A DNA stretch of 64,000 nucleotides from Apostichopus japonicus (Eukaryota; Echinodermata; Holothuroidea; Aspidochirotida; Stichopodidae), in NCBI RefSeq assembly GCF_037975245.1, contig NC_092582.1:4876001-4940000 (forward strand). Reading direction: 5' to 3'. The translations under genes and the position numbers were made by a program. This document shows positions 38,037 through 52,649 of the stretch, piece after piece (position 1 is the first letter of the stretch; each line of letters opens with the position of its first letter). The notes under the pieces are model-generated. The model worked only from the letters and a program-made list of their open reading frames with translations. It searched no databases and was not told the origin of the DNA.

Positions 38037-41000
38037 AGATAGTGAGTGGTGTCCATGTGGAAGTCTGGAAGGCCAAACCGGCTACACTATTTATGCCTCA
38101 CATGAATGACGGTCAAACCACCCGCGGACAGAGGAGTATTTCTTTCCATCGTCTGTGCTGCATCCTTCGATGTCAAACTAGTCAGGTATCCACGTGATAA
38201 AACGGTCCACAAAGGCCGTACTTTACACAAACTTGATTGAATTTTATAGGGAAGCAAGAAAAGATGAGAAGTTGACATGAAACTAGGGGTTATCTGACAG
38301 TTCACAATTTGTCAGTTGATTAAACCCTGGAGCACTATAATATTAATATATTTATTAATATTAATATACTAATTTATGCAGCAATCCCAAGTAAAGATGC
38401 AGAGAGGTGAAAGAAGAAACAAGATCAATATTGCTTGAACTTCTGAACTTCCATATCTTGCAATACATCACATTCTGGTGGTGTTTTCACCTTTATTTAC
38501 CTTTCAAATTCTTTGATGTAATGTAAATGAGTATGATAGCTTAATGCTGAGAAAAAAGAATGTGAGAGTGGTTTTTTTCAGTTCAGTGTTTACATGTAGT
38601 AGCAATTGACAAACAGAAAAGAAACATAAGTACGATATTAAAGGCTTTGAAGAGAGCTAAGAAATGATTAAACATGTTTAAAAGCTAACATTAAATGTTT
38701 GATTTCCCAAGAAATTTTGAAATTAGTTATTTCAAAAATATGACTTAGATTGTTAGTTGGTGGAATCAGAAAAGTGGTTCCCAGAATTTTAGTTGATGTC
38801 TTTAGTTTGTATCAACAATGAATATTATTAAATGATATTGGTACAATGTTTAAATTGCCTTTGTTAGCTTGCCCCAATCATATGATGTTTTTCAAGTCAA
38901 ATAAAGTTAAAGAAATGCAGCTCATTAATACGTATCTGTCATATCTCTGAGTGTTCCTCGCACTAGTTTTTTTTAAATTTGATGTAGTTGGTTGACTGAA
39001 CCAAGCTTTAGTATCAGACTTTGGCTGCCTTCTAGAACAGGATACCCTGGAGGACATCATGCTTGCTTGGATCCAGGAGTGAGAGGTAGTATTGAAGCAC
39101 CTTCTCAAACTCACATGTTTAGTTATTAGGACACTCCTTGCCTTTAGATCTAATCACAGACATAATGTATAGTCTAAAATACTCATTAAAAAGCACCCAT
39201 TAAGTCTAAATAGTTATTTTTCTTTGGTAGGGGGTGGGGGGGGGGAAGAAGGGGACCTTTACACCCTTAAACCAGTCAAGCAAAGTTTGAAAATCCCCCC
39301 AACTTTGAAATACTGCATGTGCACATCACTGAGATGAACTGCTCATGTGTTTCGGTAATTTCTCTTGGTAAAAGGCCTTTAGGTCCACCTTGTGTATTAT
39401 GGTTTCCAATTCCAATGTTCAAAACTGATGTCGCATAGATTTGTCTACTATATATAGTACTGGGTATTACCAAGAAACTGCCCTCCCTAACCTTTACAGT
39501 CAGTTCCATATATGCCTATAGACACTAGAATTTCCAGTGCATGTACAATTATGAACATATACACCGATTCATTTATTCATTGAAGAGGTCAATAATGGTT
39601 TCATATAATTGTCTTTCTTCAGCACTCTCTTCAACATGGTCTTCTTTTGATTAACGTAACTTCTCTCCCTTTAAAAACAATTCAGTGGGGTGCCTATCAA
39701 AGTACCAACAATGTCTTGCCTTCTTTCCAATTCTTACTGGTCCCTCTACCCTTTTGTTTTGTTAAGACCTACCATTTTATATTTTCCATTAATTAAACTT
39801 ACAAAGTGATCACTGTCCTGGGGGAGGGGTATAAAGGGAGGGGTGCCCCCTCCCCATTGAGATTTTTTAAGTTAAGGAAAGCCTAGATGCAGAATGGTGC
39901 TATTTTTCTCAATTTTGTAGGTTACAATAATCCTTTAAAAATGACCCAAAAATAATTTTCCAGAAGCAACACTTGGTTAAACTGAGGAAAGTTAAAAATG
40001 TAAACAGAAATAGACAAAAATATATGTCTTAGACTGGATTTCATTTAGTTTTTCAAGCATTTTGGGACAATTTGCTTGATAAAAAATGTAAAAAAACCTA
40101 AATAAAATCCATTAGCACGGACAAGAAATTGTTTAACCTCAACATGACTTTTCAGTGTATATCAGTCTTTACCATAAGTTCACTTTTGTCTAATGTGGCT
40201 ATATGATTCCATTTGAATATTAACCCCTCCCTAGCAATCCGGTGGCCATGGCTCATGGTGCCCAGTGGGCATGCCACCTCTACTTTCAAGTTCATGTATG
40301 GTTCTCCCACCCTAATCCCATTAATTCTTCCCACCATCAAGTAACAAAACATGAGTATTGTGCCTTGAATTATTTGTGCCCCTCCATAAATCGTTGGTGC
40401 CACTCATAAATCTTTGGTGCCCCTCCAACTCAGAGTACATACTACTCCCAAGGTTCCCACACATTTCTGTACATCCGTCTCCCATACATTTCGTTCTAAT
40501 AAAAATAAACATGTTGAACGATGTAGACGGCTATAGTAAAGGTTTTGTGCCCTATGTATGCAATAATTGCCCGTACGTAAGATTGTACGACATTTGGGAA
40601 CATGCTAGAATATTTTGTTTCTCAAAAAGTAAGAATTGAATATTGACTAAATACCCTTGAGTTGTAATTCGTTTCAACTAGTATCCCCCCCCCCCTCAAA
40701 AAAAATTGGAGCTAATCTGGTGCATCTCTAGTGTTTCTCTGTGTGAAAATGAAAGATGTTTGGACAATAAGATTAAAGGCATTGAAGACTCGTCCAAACC
40801 GTGAGCGGCCTTCTGAAAAAGTTATTTCTGTTGCTTGTGAGTGACGTTTTGTATCGTTTATACACTGTGCTGTGGGTATCGACTGCAGCTGTATGTACTG
40901 ACTGTACACTAGTGTCTAATTTTCGACGGTAGCAAGCTGTGTGTGTATTTTCTGGTATCGATGGTGGTGTCTAACACTTATCTCTTACTCCTCATTCGAA

Positions 41001-43132
41001 ACTAGGTCAGATTACCGGCATTAGACGTTTCTTTTTGTGCGAGTCTTTACACCCTTTAAGATTTCGTCGAAACCTTACTATAACGTACGTATATATGCCC
41101 CACTTTGAGCGAGTCACATGTTTGGGTGTACAAGATGGTGTGGCCTTCAAATACCTGCAAGCGTACTGTTGTCAGCAGATGCCAAGGGCGGCGGAAGCAC
41201 TTTTAATCTGGGGGGGGGGGCACCGACATCAAAGGGCACTTTGCAGAAATTCGATTGGACTGATGCAGCCTGATATTTAGTACCCTTTATAACTCTTATT
41301 GTATTATCTTATTTGCGTATACACATCACTCCATCAACGCTCCCCCCCCCCCCCCCCACACACCCTCAAGGAAAAAATGCATACTAGCACTGCAATATCC
41401 AATGTGCAAATTGGGAAACAAGGAACAAGTTTTCTTTGAAGACAGAATGAGGTGAAATCATGCTAGTTGCTAATGTAGGAATGTTCCGAATTAGAGTTTA
41501 TTTCTTGTTAATATCTTAACAATTTTTTCCATTCGAAATAGCTTTGAGTTTGACCCACAGAAATTCATTAAAAGTCAGGGGCGTAGCCAGGATTTGCAAA
41601 GTTGTAAAGGCACGACTATCTGAGCGGAGCGCCACCATCGGTTGGCGCGGAGCGTACAAGAAAATTTTTGGTTTTACAAACCCCTCAGATGGCCGGAAAC
41701 GGCCCTTCCCGAGTGTTCATTCCCTGGTTCCCTGGCCTCTTGCTATCTTGAGACACCTCAATTTTTATGTAGAAAAAGGGCACATTTTTAACCTGAGGAA
41801 AAGTGGGGGGGGGGGCACGTGCCCCCTGTGCCCCCCGGTTCCGCCGCCCTTGGCAGATGCGTTATGGCTTATATGTTATTTCTGTGGTGGTTCCTCATTG
41901 TCGAATACAAGAATCCTTCAAACCCACCCTAGCTACTTTAACACCTTGCATTGATTGATTACGTGCACGTGGAAATGACTACAAAGGACTCATTGTAAGC
42001 TCATTGGAAACATAGCAAGCTTGATTAACCACGCCGTGTTTTATCATTGTGATGCGAACTTCACCAATTAGGTTACAAATGTGGCTATACAATTAAACAC
42101 TGAACGTTTATTGAGGAGGAGTGGGAGAGCCTCTCCCGCCCCTCCGGAGAGGGGAACCTGGAAGGACTTTCCCCAACATTCCCCGTGGCTAAGGCCCTGT
42201 TGAAGACGGAATGTCATTGCATGATGGTAAAATAAGTTGCAAGTCTAACCTAGTACAATTTCCGCCCGATCAATTTCCCTCAGTAATACCCTGAGATCGG
42301 TGGCTGTATTTCAATTTGTATCTCATAACACAGTGTGTTTTCATGGTAATTAATCGCTAAGCCAATATATTTTAAATTATTTTACTCTCTCCATCCTCTC
42401 CAGCCCATCTCCAGCCCTCTTATATATGTGTTAGATGCAAACCATGCATAGCCTATATATTTTTAGTCATTTTCCCATTTTAACTCTCCACCTGGATGTA
42501 TGAATATATATACCTCAAGCAACATACATCCTAAGAAACCTTAGGTAACTGCGCCATTTTTTGAACGAGTTGCTGGTATTAACCCAATATCCTGAGCTGA
42601 TAATCCGCTAAGCGTTTCTTCGAATTAGTTGTCCAGTGACATGATGAATTGCGAAACCGGGGAATTCCGGTCAGGTATACGCGCGTAAGTTTCACCATTC
42701 CGTCACCCACGAGTCAGTGTCCATTTGCCAAGGAAGGTCACTGTAATATACTGTGTACTGCACGTTTGGTATTGCAACGTTTGCCATCAACTTAAAAGCA
42801 ATGATAATTATATTTGTTGGAAGACATTGCAAAACAAGTTCTATGCGAGTTTGTATCAATATATCACTGAAAACCTAAAAGGAAGTTGTGTATTCACATA
42901 ATATACGATTTGTCGATGAATGCAGTTTAATATTAAAGTTCGTTGTGCATGTTGGGTACGTGAGATACAAATTACAAACACCGGTGGAATGCATGATGAC
43001 GATGAATTAAAGCTTGACCAAAATTATATTCTCACAGTGGACGTTCAATGTCATGTTCTTCTTCTGACATTAGGGGATTAAGCTCGACCTCAGCCATACT
43101 GGGATATTGATCAAACTATATATCTGTTCATA
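38037..43132. other. SURF2 3'UTR and gene-free, repeat-rich region
   Basis: About 0.9 kb of probable SURF2 3'UTR with AATAAA at 38900-38905. After that there are no exons I can support on either strand; ORFs here are short and without recognisable motifs. G or C homopolymer runs occur at 39236-39245, 40686-40695, 41211-41220 and 41341-41358. Confidence 0.5.
41576..41852 (-). mobile_element. MITE copy 1 of the 'GCGCCA-hairpin core' family
   Basis: Starts CAGGGGCGTAGCCAGG and ends near CCGCCGCCCTTG. It contains in reverse orientation (41615-41658) the 44-bp core that recurs at 47801, 51042 and 52259, and the subterminal GGCCGGAAACGGCCCTTCC segment. No protein is encoded. No clear target-site duplication was found. 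Confidence 0.65.
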
Positions 43133-43136
43133 ATGA
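43133..43136 (+). CDS. Candidate first coding exon (ATGA) of the HELZ-like gene
   Basis: ATGA followed by a perfect GTAAGT donor at 43137. The phase (one base left over) is exactly what the exon at 49808 needs, and joining gives Met-Asn-Leu-Asp-Pro. This is only a consistency argument: a four-base coding exon is easily found by chance. If wrong, the start lies in another exon between SURF2 and 49808. Confidence 0.22.
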
Positions 43137-46100
43137 GTAAGTACATGATCTTATGCTACAGCCTTTTGCAGGTGGTGTTGCTTGGAATAGTTTGCCTAAC
43201 GTTAGGCTGTCATATTTGTAGCCAATAGTCAACTAGTACTAGGTATAGCCTAGGCCTAAGCAATAGCATACACTAGCCTAAGCAACAGTGATGAGTGAAC
43301 TGAGGCACATGTTAAATGAAAAGTTACGAAGAAAGTTCCAATATTGGTGATGTTATACCCCCATTCCAATGGATTGAGCACTTCTAAGGCATAGGCTAGG
43401 TAACATTTACTTTGGAGTTATTAATATCCCGATTGTGCTCAGTGGTAGTGAAATTATTTTGGTGGGACTCAGGCTGCTACAAAGGATTTTCTGTGGGATA
43501 GTGCAGTTACTGAATATTTGGACAGTCTAATTGAACACCATTCTGGGGAAGAGGTCTAGTGTGGTATAATCAAGGTTGCCTTGATTCTAATTTGTGCAAT
43601 ATTTTGTAACCAGTTGAATTTGCTGTGTGACATTTTATTCTGGTTGTGATAACTTCACTTGCAGCAAAGACCAGACTTTACCCAGGAGTCCAGGATAATG
43701 TGGACTTTGAAATGGGGCCGTGGAGGTGTCTGTCACACCCACTCCCTGTGCCCCTGCGTGCAGGTCTGGAGGTTGGGATGTTACAGGTTGCCTATTAAAT
43801 TACACTTATTAGTGTGGATCATAAGTCATAAATAGGGTAAATAAGCAGGTCAACAATAGCTTCACCCTTACTGATAATTCTTTCAAAAGTAAAGGGAGAT
43901 TCTCTAAAGTTGTAAATGAATGAATATGCCAAACACAAATGATACACACACATCAAAGTCTACTGTGTATCAAAGTCACCACTATATAAATTATGTAAGG
44001 GTCTCATAACTGAGTACTTGGGGAAAAAAAGTACATTTCTAAAATATCCATGATTTTGGATGGCAAATCAAACTCAAATAAGTATATTTCTTTGTACATC
44101 GCATGGTCCTTTTGAATCATTGGAAGTAATGAAGTGAACCGCGGATGGCGGGGGAAATTACCGGGTTTGGGGTCCTTCGCTTCGAACTCATAAGTGATCA
44201 ATGAGGAGGCAAGAGTGTTCTTGCGTTGAAACAACAGCTGACTTTTATTACAAGCTCTACACAATATGAAAATGAAAATATACAAATGAACAAATCATGA
44301 TACATGACAGTATACAGTAAATGGCTCTGTATAATAAATGGCTCAAGGGACTCTTCACTATCTTATTAAAACTATCCTTTCTCGGGGAAAAACCTATACT
44401 CAAATACTCCATACTATGACAAATGCACGGAACCTACAGTATGCTCAAACTAAGTAATATTCATACGACATGAATACAATAAAAGAATCAATACCTGCAA
44501 TCAATCTTGTACTCTTACAATACTGCACTGCACAACAATGCATAAGTGTATAAGGAAAAATGTAAAATGAACATTATGAAATAAACTGCATGAATAATAT
44601 AAAACGTTTGCCAACAGGTGAGGAATTTTAACACCTTCGTAATGGCCAGCCTAGGGCAACACATGCCGCTGCAACACATTATAGGCCTTTTCATCTAAAC
44701 TGTTCCTAGACAGCAGGAATTTCCACCTCCTGAACCCACAAACTCTCAAGAGACTTGGCACTCTATAGCTATCCATAAAGGCTAAGATTAAAAGGACAAG
44801 CTCTGAGACAAATCTATAGTCACCAACAGTAACAATATGTTCAAAATACAAAATACAAATTCGTACACTCCCTACACTGCGAGCAGTACAATACTCAAAA
44901 TACAGGTACAATAATCATCTCTCAATACAGTACAATACACGTAACTGTTAATAACTCTCTTTAACTTAATCCCAACCTAACGGGTACTGTCACTCCACAG
45001 TATAAAAGTACACAATACTACTAGCACCCATGTGCTTAACAATACACAACCACTGATCTACACAGTGTACACAACACACGCTATAAACCCATAGGACCAA
45101 GGTCCAAAAACACATCCTAATATATGTACTTTACACAGTCAAATACAACCTAGCCAGAGGGGCAACACTTAAAATCTGATTCAATTAATTAACAAAAAGG
45201 GTACGTACGGCATTTAAACAATAATAATATGTGTTACTTAATCCCTTACTATACTGGGGTCAGCTCGCTCGCGGATAACAAGACGAAGGAGACTCTTCGC
45301 TCGCGGTACAGGAGGTCGCGTACATCAAGACTCCATCAGCGCTAGCTCGCTCGATATACTGTAGTAGGTCCGCCATCTTGGAAACCAGTGGCTTCAAGCC
45401 AAAAGCCGAACCATCTAAAAACCTGAGGCATCCTGCCTCTGAGAAGGTTGACATCTCCTCACGGACTTCAGGCAGTAAAGATATGGATAAAGTCTGGGCT
45501 ATTGACGAACCGAGTAATGAAATATTACCAAACTAATAAGGGGTTTACGAGGCGATGCCCCGGAGCTCTGCAGGGACGATGCTGCCATTAAAACGACGTA
45601 TACAGAACTGAAGAACCACATGTGCAAACAACTAACTCTACAAACTGACTGTTACAGCATATTACATAATACATGCAAATATACAGCGGGTGCACACTAC
45701 AAAATTTCACTTTACTACAGTAAATAGAAAATATGTCGGTAAAATGTGCCACATTTCTGTGGGGACACGAAAACATTTTTCCTTTCAATCCATATCCTTT
45801 ACAAAAATAATTGTCAAAGTGAGAGCAGTGTAGTAAAATGTAGTAAGGTGCAATACTTCAGGGCACTGTTGCAGCATATATGCAATCTTTGAAGCAGCAT
45901 TTTGCGTCCTTTTCTATAATTTTTCTCAACCTCACTGACTCCACTATGCCATAACGACATACATAACTAGCTTATCTATGTAAATCTTTCTTCGAATGGT
46001 GGCATAAAAGTTGAAAAATTTGAAACTTTCAACTTTGTTTTTCTCCAAGATATCTTCCGTTGGGATCCCAATAAACCTCGCCCATAATATGAATATTTAA

Positions 46101-46918
46101 ACACTACGAACGTCATTGACCAATTGTACGTAATACAACACCATGCTTGCTTTGTGCACAGTCTATATGGCAGTTGTACTGGAGTTCCATAACAACTCCC
46201 TGGTTGTACCAACGTAAAGTCTTGAATCTATTTTTAGCAACGGCTCATAACTATACCTGCATCTCTGATTGGTTGAATTCAAACTAGTGGGTTTGGGGGA
46301 ACTGTATTCGATTAATTTTAAATGTGGAATTTGTCGTGGACACTTTTCTCGTTATCTGCATATATCCTTAATTACTCGCCAATTAACGTTGTTGGCAGGG
46401 AAAAACTTTGCTAATATCTTAGTTTGCTGTTTTGTGATTGTTATATACAGTATATGTAAAAAACTTGATGTACATGTCAAAAAAGTAGAAAGAGGCGACC
46501 AAATGCAAAATGCTGAGCAGTTTCTATCTCAATGTTAACTCTGGTTTTGTTCATATAATTTCACCATGGTAACCAAAAATTGAGCTGGTACTATGTCCAA
46601 TAATTAATAATTTGGTATGGATTAAGTCTTCATTTAGTTGACTGTCGTTGTTTTCTCAACAAACCAAACAAACTTACTGTATGATCTAGCCACCATGCAG
46701 CAAACCTAAACTACTGTAGTTATACATAATAATTTACACTGCACTTTGCAGATTACTGTATAGGTACAGTTCAGCGTGTGCTTCTTTAGTTACAGGTAAC
46801 CGGTCTCTGCATGGAATTGGTGCTGTAAAGTGGTAGCATTCCCTACACAACAGTGCATGCAGTACATAGGGAGGGCATTTCCTTACTAAAGAATTACTGA
46901 CATGCACTAGTATATATG

Positions 46919-47880
46919 CAGGGTTCTGCCGCTGCCGGTCGGCGCCGGTCGGCCCGACCAGCACGCTGAATTACCGACCGCCACAATCTGCCTGAGTGAC
47001 TTTTCCGACCGGCACTTATTTTCGATATGAACTCCAAAAAATAGCTCCATAGCCGGAGGGTCGAACGTCCAGAAACAATCTGTTTGAGACTAGGGGAATC
47101 CAGTTCATAACTGTTCAAAATATCCAACACATCACAGTGTCATACTTAGTAAAAATTACCAGAGTTCCGCATTCCAGACCAATGACTGTTTTCCGTTTCC
47201 AACTCCCGATCTTACTTTTGATAGTTTCATTTATATCTACAAAATCACAACTAATTGTATTTTGCCGAGTTTACGTTTTCTACAAAAACATGGAAACAAT
47301 ATTTAGCATTGAGTTAATCATGCCAAGTGGCCTAAAACATGTGATTACAAGGGTAACTTTCATAAAGATGGGCCTTGATATCGTGCTATGCGTGTATGGT
47401 ATGGACAGAATCGAAGACTCACATACTGCGTCTGCTGAGTGATCAGAGTCGGCAGTCACTGCTGTAATTATGTGATATCCTTTCAATGGACCGATTTCAT
47501 AGGCCCGATGTTGAATAAATGAGAGAGAATACATAATTAATTATGATTCGTCTTTATTTGGGAGTGGACTCTCACTCACTGTCCATCTAAAATTATCATC
47601 TCAGCCTGAATGATTTATTTAATAGGCACCACCGGCTGGTCTGTACTCTGGTGCTCCAGATATTTATCCTAACTTTTTTCATTAATTATGAAAAATTCCA
47701 GACATGAGATCTCATTTCAAAGCTGTCTACATGTGGCTCAGAATACTCGGGAAGGGCCGTTTCCGGCCATCTGGGGGGTTTACAAAACCCCAAATTTTCT
47801 TGTACGCTCCGCGCCAACCGATGGTGGCGCTCCGCTTAGATAGTCCTGCCGGCACTCAATCCACCCTGGGCAGAACCCTG
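46919..47880 (+). mobile_element. 962-bp MITE, copy 2 of the 'GCGCCA-hairpin core' family, with TSD
   Basis: Terminal inverted repeats CAGGGTTCTGCC on the left and its reverse complement GGCAGAACCCTG on the right. TATATG occurs on both sides (46913-46918 and 47881-47886). The right subterminal part contains the shared 44-bp core at 47801-47844, preceded by TTTCCGGCCATCTGGGGGG. No transposase is encoded. Confidence 0.82.
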
Positions 47881-48345
47881 TATATGGCATACTTGCATTA
47901 TTAAGTAAACAACATAAAAGGGAAGAGGCCACCCTAGGACACACGTATTCTTCAATGTGACTCTAATGGGTATAAATGTATGAACTATGCAATTTTATGA
48001 AATTTCTCATCGGGTGCATGGATTTTATAGGCCTGTAAGAGTTTGATTTGCATTGCAAGTGTGAATTAATTCCTATTTGTATATATTTCCCAAAATATTA
48101 ACATTGTGTGTTCGGTGCCGGCTTGACAATTTTGACGAAATGTTAGCTTTGTGGTCGCTTAAGTGGAACACAGGGCAAAATTCAAAGATTGCTCATATTG
48201 TTGTCAAAATGCAAGTATGTTAGGAAACAAAACTGCAGAAAGTTGAAAAATCAGTTGGTTACAGTTTTGTAAAATATGTTCGATATTTTAAGAATTATTT
48301 TTTGTCAAATTTCATAATTTTAATTTTTGAAGCAATATTTGCATA

Positions 48346-48563
48346 AAAAGTGTGTAAACATCAACATTTACAAAGACAAATATTTAATCTGAAAACTTCA
48401 CACTTTAAGCTTAGTTTTGATACCAAATTTTGTTCACATCTTAGGACAATTTTGAAAAGTGTGTAAACATCAATATTTACAAAGAAAAATATTTAATCTG
48501 AAAATTTCACACTTTAAGCTTAGTTTTGATACCAAATTTTGTTCACATCTTAGGACAAATTTG
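48346..48563 (+). repeat. 109-bp direct repeat, two units
   Basis: Two adjacent units (48346-48454, 48455-48563), each AAAAGTGTGTAAACATCAA to TCTTAGGACAA, differing at only a few positions. Recent local duplication in non-coding sequence. Confidence 0.92.
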
Positions 48564-49807
48564 AAAATTGGGTGGTCCTGTCCACCTTTGTGTGGAATAA
48601 CACTTGAATAAATATTAGCCAGGGCTCTTTACTATAAAACCAGCACAAGCAAAACTAAATTTCAGAAGTTGTTGCGTTTTATGCAATAATTGGGCACCGG
48701 GCAGCAAAGGCGAGCAGTGCCATTGACTTTGTCATTTGCCCCATGGATAGCACCAATATCATTACCTACAGTAATCAATGTGATTAAGATGCTGAACGCA
48801 ATACTCTATGCTGTGCCAATTCCGTGGCCATTGCAGTATTTAATATTTTATCATTTTTATGATACTGTAGACCTGTCATAAACCTGGCCATTTGCAACAA
48901 AGTCGTGCATTTACTTACTAGACAATATATACTGTGCACATTCCGTGGCCTCCTTTGCAGTACCTACACTTACTATTCTATGATTATAACTGGCCATTTG
49001 CAAATAGCCTTGACAATATGCTGAAATGCCAGGTCAGCAAAATGCTGTTGCCCTCTTTGATACCAGTTAACACTAATTGATGTGTGGGAAAGTCCATTTT
49101 GTGCCAGCATTGCACAAATGAAAGATATAGTCATTTTACTTTGGAAAATGAGTTTCTCAAATTTTGTCTTGTTAAAATGCTGTACTTGTTTGTTTCATGT
49201 GGCTGCATAAAGCCTGCATTTCAGGTGCGACTTGATTTGAATTGAACGCTTTAGGGAGCAGACCTGGATATGATGATCTTCACAGGGAAGTAGGAAGGAA
49301 GTTCCTATTAAATATACAGCTGATCTGTGCTATATTTATTTATACTTACGTTTTCTGTTAGTTTGTACAGATATTCAGGGGATGCTTAAAAAAGTATTGG
49401 GGCCTACACTTTCCTTTGAAGGTTGGTCAAGGGCCGGGCGACCGTTTGGAAAAGCAGTCCTACCCTTGGGATTAGCATTAAATACTAAATCTTAGAACAC
49501 AGTTTCAAAGGCATACTCATCATCTCAAAGGGAAGCTAAGTAGTGGATCTATGACATTGCTCGAACCATGAGATTGTCAATACTGATCAATCAATACATA
49601 CTGTGAGGTGCCAAGCTACCCGTACAGTATAAGGTAATGGGTAACTGAATACCGTACGTTTAATTGACGTAGGATTAAGACGATCAAACTTGAGATCAGA
49701 TTAATCTGACCATAAATTATAATTTGCGAATGTTCAGATGAGAAATTTATCATAAAATTGAAGAGAGCAACCACCTTAAAATGTTTGTTCTTGATGTTGT
49801 GTTCCAG

Positions 49808-52593
49808 ATCTTGATCCGATTGTAGATGGCACACAGGCGGCCGAAGGCTTCGATGATTCTGAAGATGGAGAAGGCTGGGAGAGAGTTGTCAAGGTAAGAA
49901 AACAATTAAGATTTCAAAGACTCTCTTCACTACTCTCTTACCTGTCTCAACTGTACTACTGCACCATCCCATCTCCTGGATTGGATAAAATGACAAACAT
50001 TCGTGACAAAAGTTTCACACAGCTGTATCAACATGTGTCAGCTGTATCAGTTAAGATCAGTCTACATATGGAATCTGACCTCAGTCAGTTAGGTAGTTAC
50101 AAAATTCCATCAAATTGAATAAAATAAGAATGATAAAAGAAGATAAAAACAATAGTTATGACACTATGAGATAATAGGGACAACCAGAGCTCTCATAAAT
50201 TAGCAATATTGAAAGGACCCCCCCCTCTCCCCAATTTGCCTTTAATTTGGAATAATGATATTTACTGAGCAAACTAATTAATTTTGTTTACTGTGTTAAT
50301 CTAAAGTGTAACAGTGTAAACCCTGAAATGAGCATGACATTGAACTCGGGCAGTTACATATAGTACATATCAACATTAAACTGAGAAACTTCTTTGGGAC
50401 TGTGTCAATACAAATCCTAGATTTTTTCTTTAGTGATATCATCTCCTGATGCAGTATACAGTACTAAAATCATAAATGTTGTGAACTTTTAAGGTTTTCA
50501 CAAGTTGCATATATACTGTACAGGTGCGTATCCAGGGGGGGCGTTGGGGGCGCGCGCCCCCCGGGTAAGGAAAAGAGGAGAGAAAAAAAAGAGAAGAAAA
50601 AAGGGAAAAGGAGGGGAAAAAAAGAAAAGGAGGAGAGGAAGGAAGGGAAAAAAGAAAAAGAAAAAAGAGAGAAAAAGGAGAAAAGGAGGGAGTAGAAGAT
50701 AGGCAAGACCTCGGGAAGAGAAAGATCCCTATTATATACACAGGGTAGCCAGTGATAGATCAAGGATTACGGAGGGGGTGTGCGCCTCACCCTACCCCTT
50801 ACCCCGACAACTCCATTTTTGACGTTTCCGTTTTTCCTCTCTCACTAATGTACTTGAACTCGACCGAGTCGTCGGGAACATAACGCATTTCGGGAAGGGG
50901 GCGGCCGCCCCCCCCCCCGAGCAAATTTTCTTTATGACATCGCTAGTAATTTCAAAATAGACAATGCTTAGATGCAACTTACAAGGCCTGGGAAGTGTCA
51001 TTTCCAGCGATCTGGGAGGCATTTTCGGCCAAAATTTTTCTTGTACGCTTCGCGCCAACTCATGGTGGCGCTTCGCTTAGATAGTTTGCCTACAGGCTTC
51101 GCCCTCCCTTGGCAATTACTCGCTACACGCCTGTTCGAATTTGTAAAGCAAAGAGCAGATATAACATCATATCAATGAGCATTGAAATGCATGTTCCACG
51201 ATGTACAGCCTCAAAAACTGTCAATGTGTGTAGTCAAAGGCGTAGGAGCCAGATTGGATTTGGGGGCTGTAATGACTTGCCCGAAAAAAAAGCCAAAATT
51301 TTTCGCCCGCAGAGCGCGCATTCAACATGTCGATGCCAATATCATATAGGCAAGATCGGTCATTACATTGTATGGCATCGTGTACCTTACGGTCCGTCAA
51401 AGTTGCACAGTATACCGCCGGATGCTAATGTAAACAACCAAATGTCTTATGTAGATGGAGAAAAAGCATACAGATCCATTTATGTCAAAACTCTCTTTTA
51501 CAAAGGTAATGTCGGCCAAGCTTACAACTTTATTTAAATTACCAAGGAGATCATTTTAAGCTATTCATTGCTATTTATTTTTCTTTCAGTAGGTGCCCCC
51601 AAAAAATGGGAAAACAATTGGGGGGGGGGGCTGCAGCCCCCGCCTCCTACGGGACCTACGCCTATGAGTGAAGTGTTCGGTTTCTATATACCTGATATCG
51701 GAAATATCTGCTATTTTTCTGTTCCTTCAACGAAGTTTGTAAAAGCCATTATAAGAGGTTTTAATATTTGTACACCAATAAATTAACTGTGTCGGAATTT
51801 TCCAAAATTTCCTGACCAACATTCTTCATCATACTGTACTTTCCTCTACTCGTTCAATTTTGACCTGTCTGTTAGGGGTTCAAGGAGGTTTTTCTATATT
51901 GGTTGTCTATAGATTGAATTTTGTGCAACATTATGGGTATGTTTTCAAGTGATTTTATTCACGAGAAAAGTGAATTTTCAAATTCTCAACAAGTAATGGG
52001 CTTAAAACCTTGAAAAGTGGGGCTTTCGGATATTGTGGGCCGTGACGTAGAATAACCTACAAAAGCAATGATCCATAGGACATGCAATCAGGTCGAACAT
52101 GATGTGTGACTGGTGACAATCTTCAAAAAGGTTATGGATGGAAAAAACTTTTGGGAAATACTTGGTTCTCAGGCAAAAGTGTACATCTGGTTGCTCATTT
52201 TCAAGCCCGAGAAGTGCCATTTCCGGTGATCTGGGGGGTATCAAAACCAGAAATTTTCTGTACGCTCCGCGCCAACCGATGGTGGCGCTCCGCTTAGATA
52301 GTAATTCGCGCCCCCCGGGTTAGAAAATCCTGGATACGCACCTGCTGTAAATGAACTTTATATACCCAACTCTATGGAGGTTAGACTATATTGGTTTCTA
52401 TTCTCAAGTCTGTGTGATATTGCCCAACAGAGTAAGAATAATGCTGGTAAAGACACGTAGTATGTACATTGCACCGTGCGATTCACTGCACCTGTTGAAA
52501 TTTGCTGTCACATTTGTAAATTTGTGGTACACTGGAAATTCCCTGTTACATATGTACAGTATGTAAGTATGTACATATATATGTATATATGTA

Positions 52594-52649
<56 letters not shown>

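Larger units (their letters stand above)
43137..49807. other. Gene-free region or first intron of the HELZ-like gene
   Basis: No coding exon supported. It includes a GC-richer stretch at 44130-45560 that looks like an antisense repeat: the minus strand has AATAAA followed by a sharply delimited CG-containing segment, as at an LTR, but no paired LTR was found. It also includes the transposon at 46919-47880 and the direct repeat at 48346-48563. Confidence 0.45.
50521..52344. mobile_element. 1.8-kb transposon with perfect 16-bp TIRs and nested elements
   Basis: The left end CAGGTGCGTATCCAGG (50521) and right end CCTGGATACGCACCTG (to 52344) are perfect inverted repeats, flanked by CTGTA on both sides (50516-50520 and 52345-52349). 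Its right part carries the shared 44-bp core at 52259-52302. Inside it are a second core-bearing unit (core 51042-51085, end ACACGCCTG at about 51134), another TIR element at 51238-51663 and a purine tract at 50571-50697. No transposase ORF is present. It lies in intron 1 of the HELZ-like gene. Confidence 0.82.
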
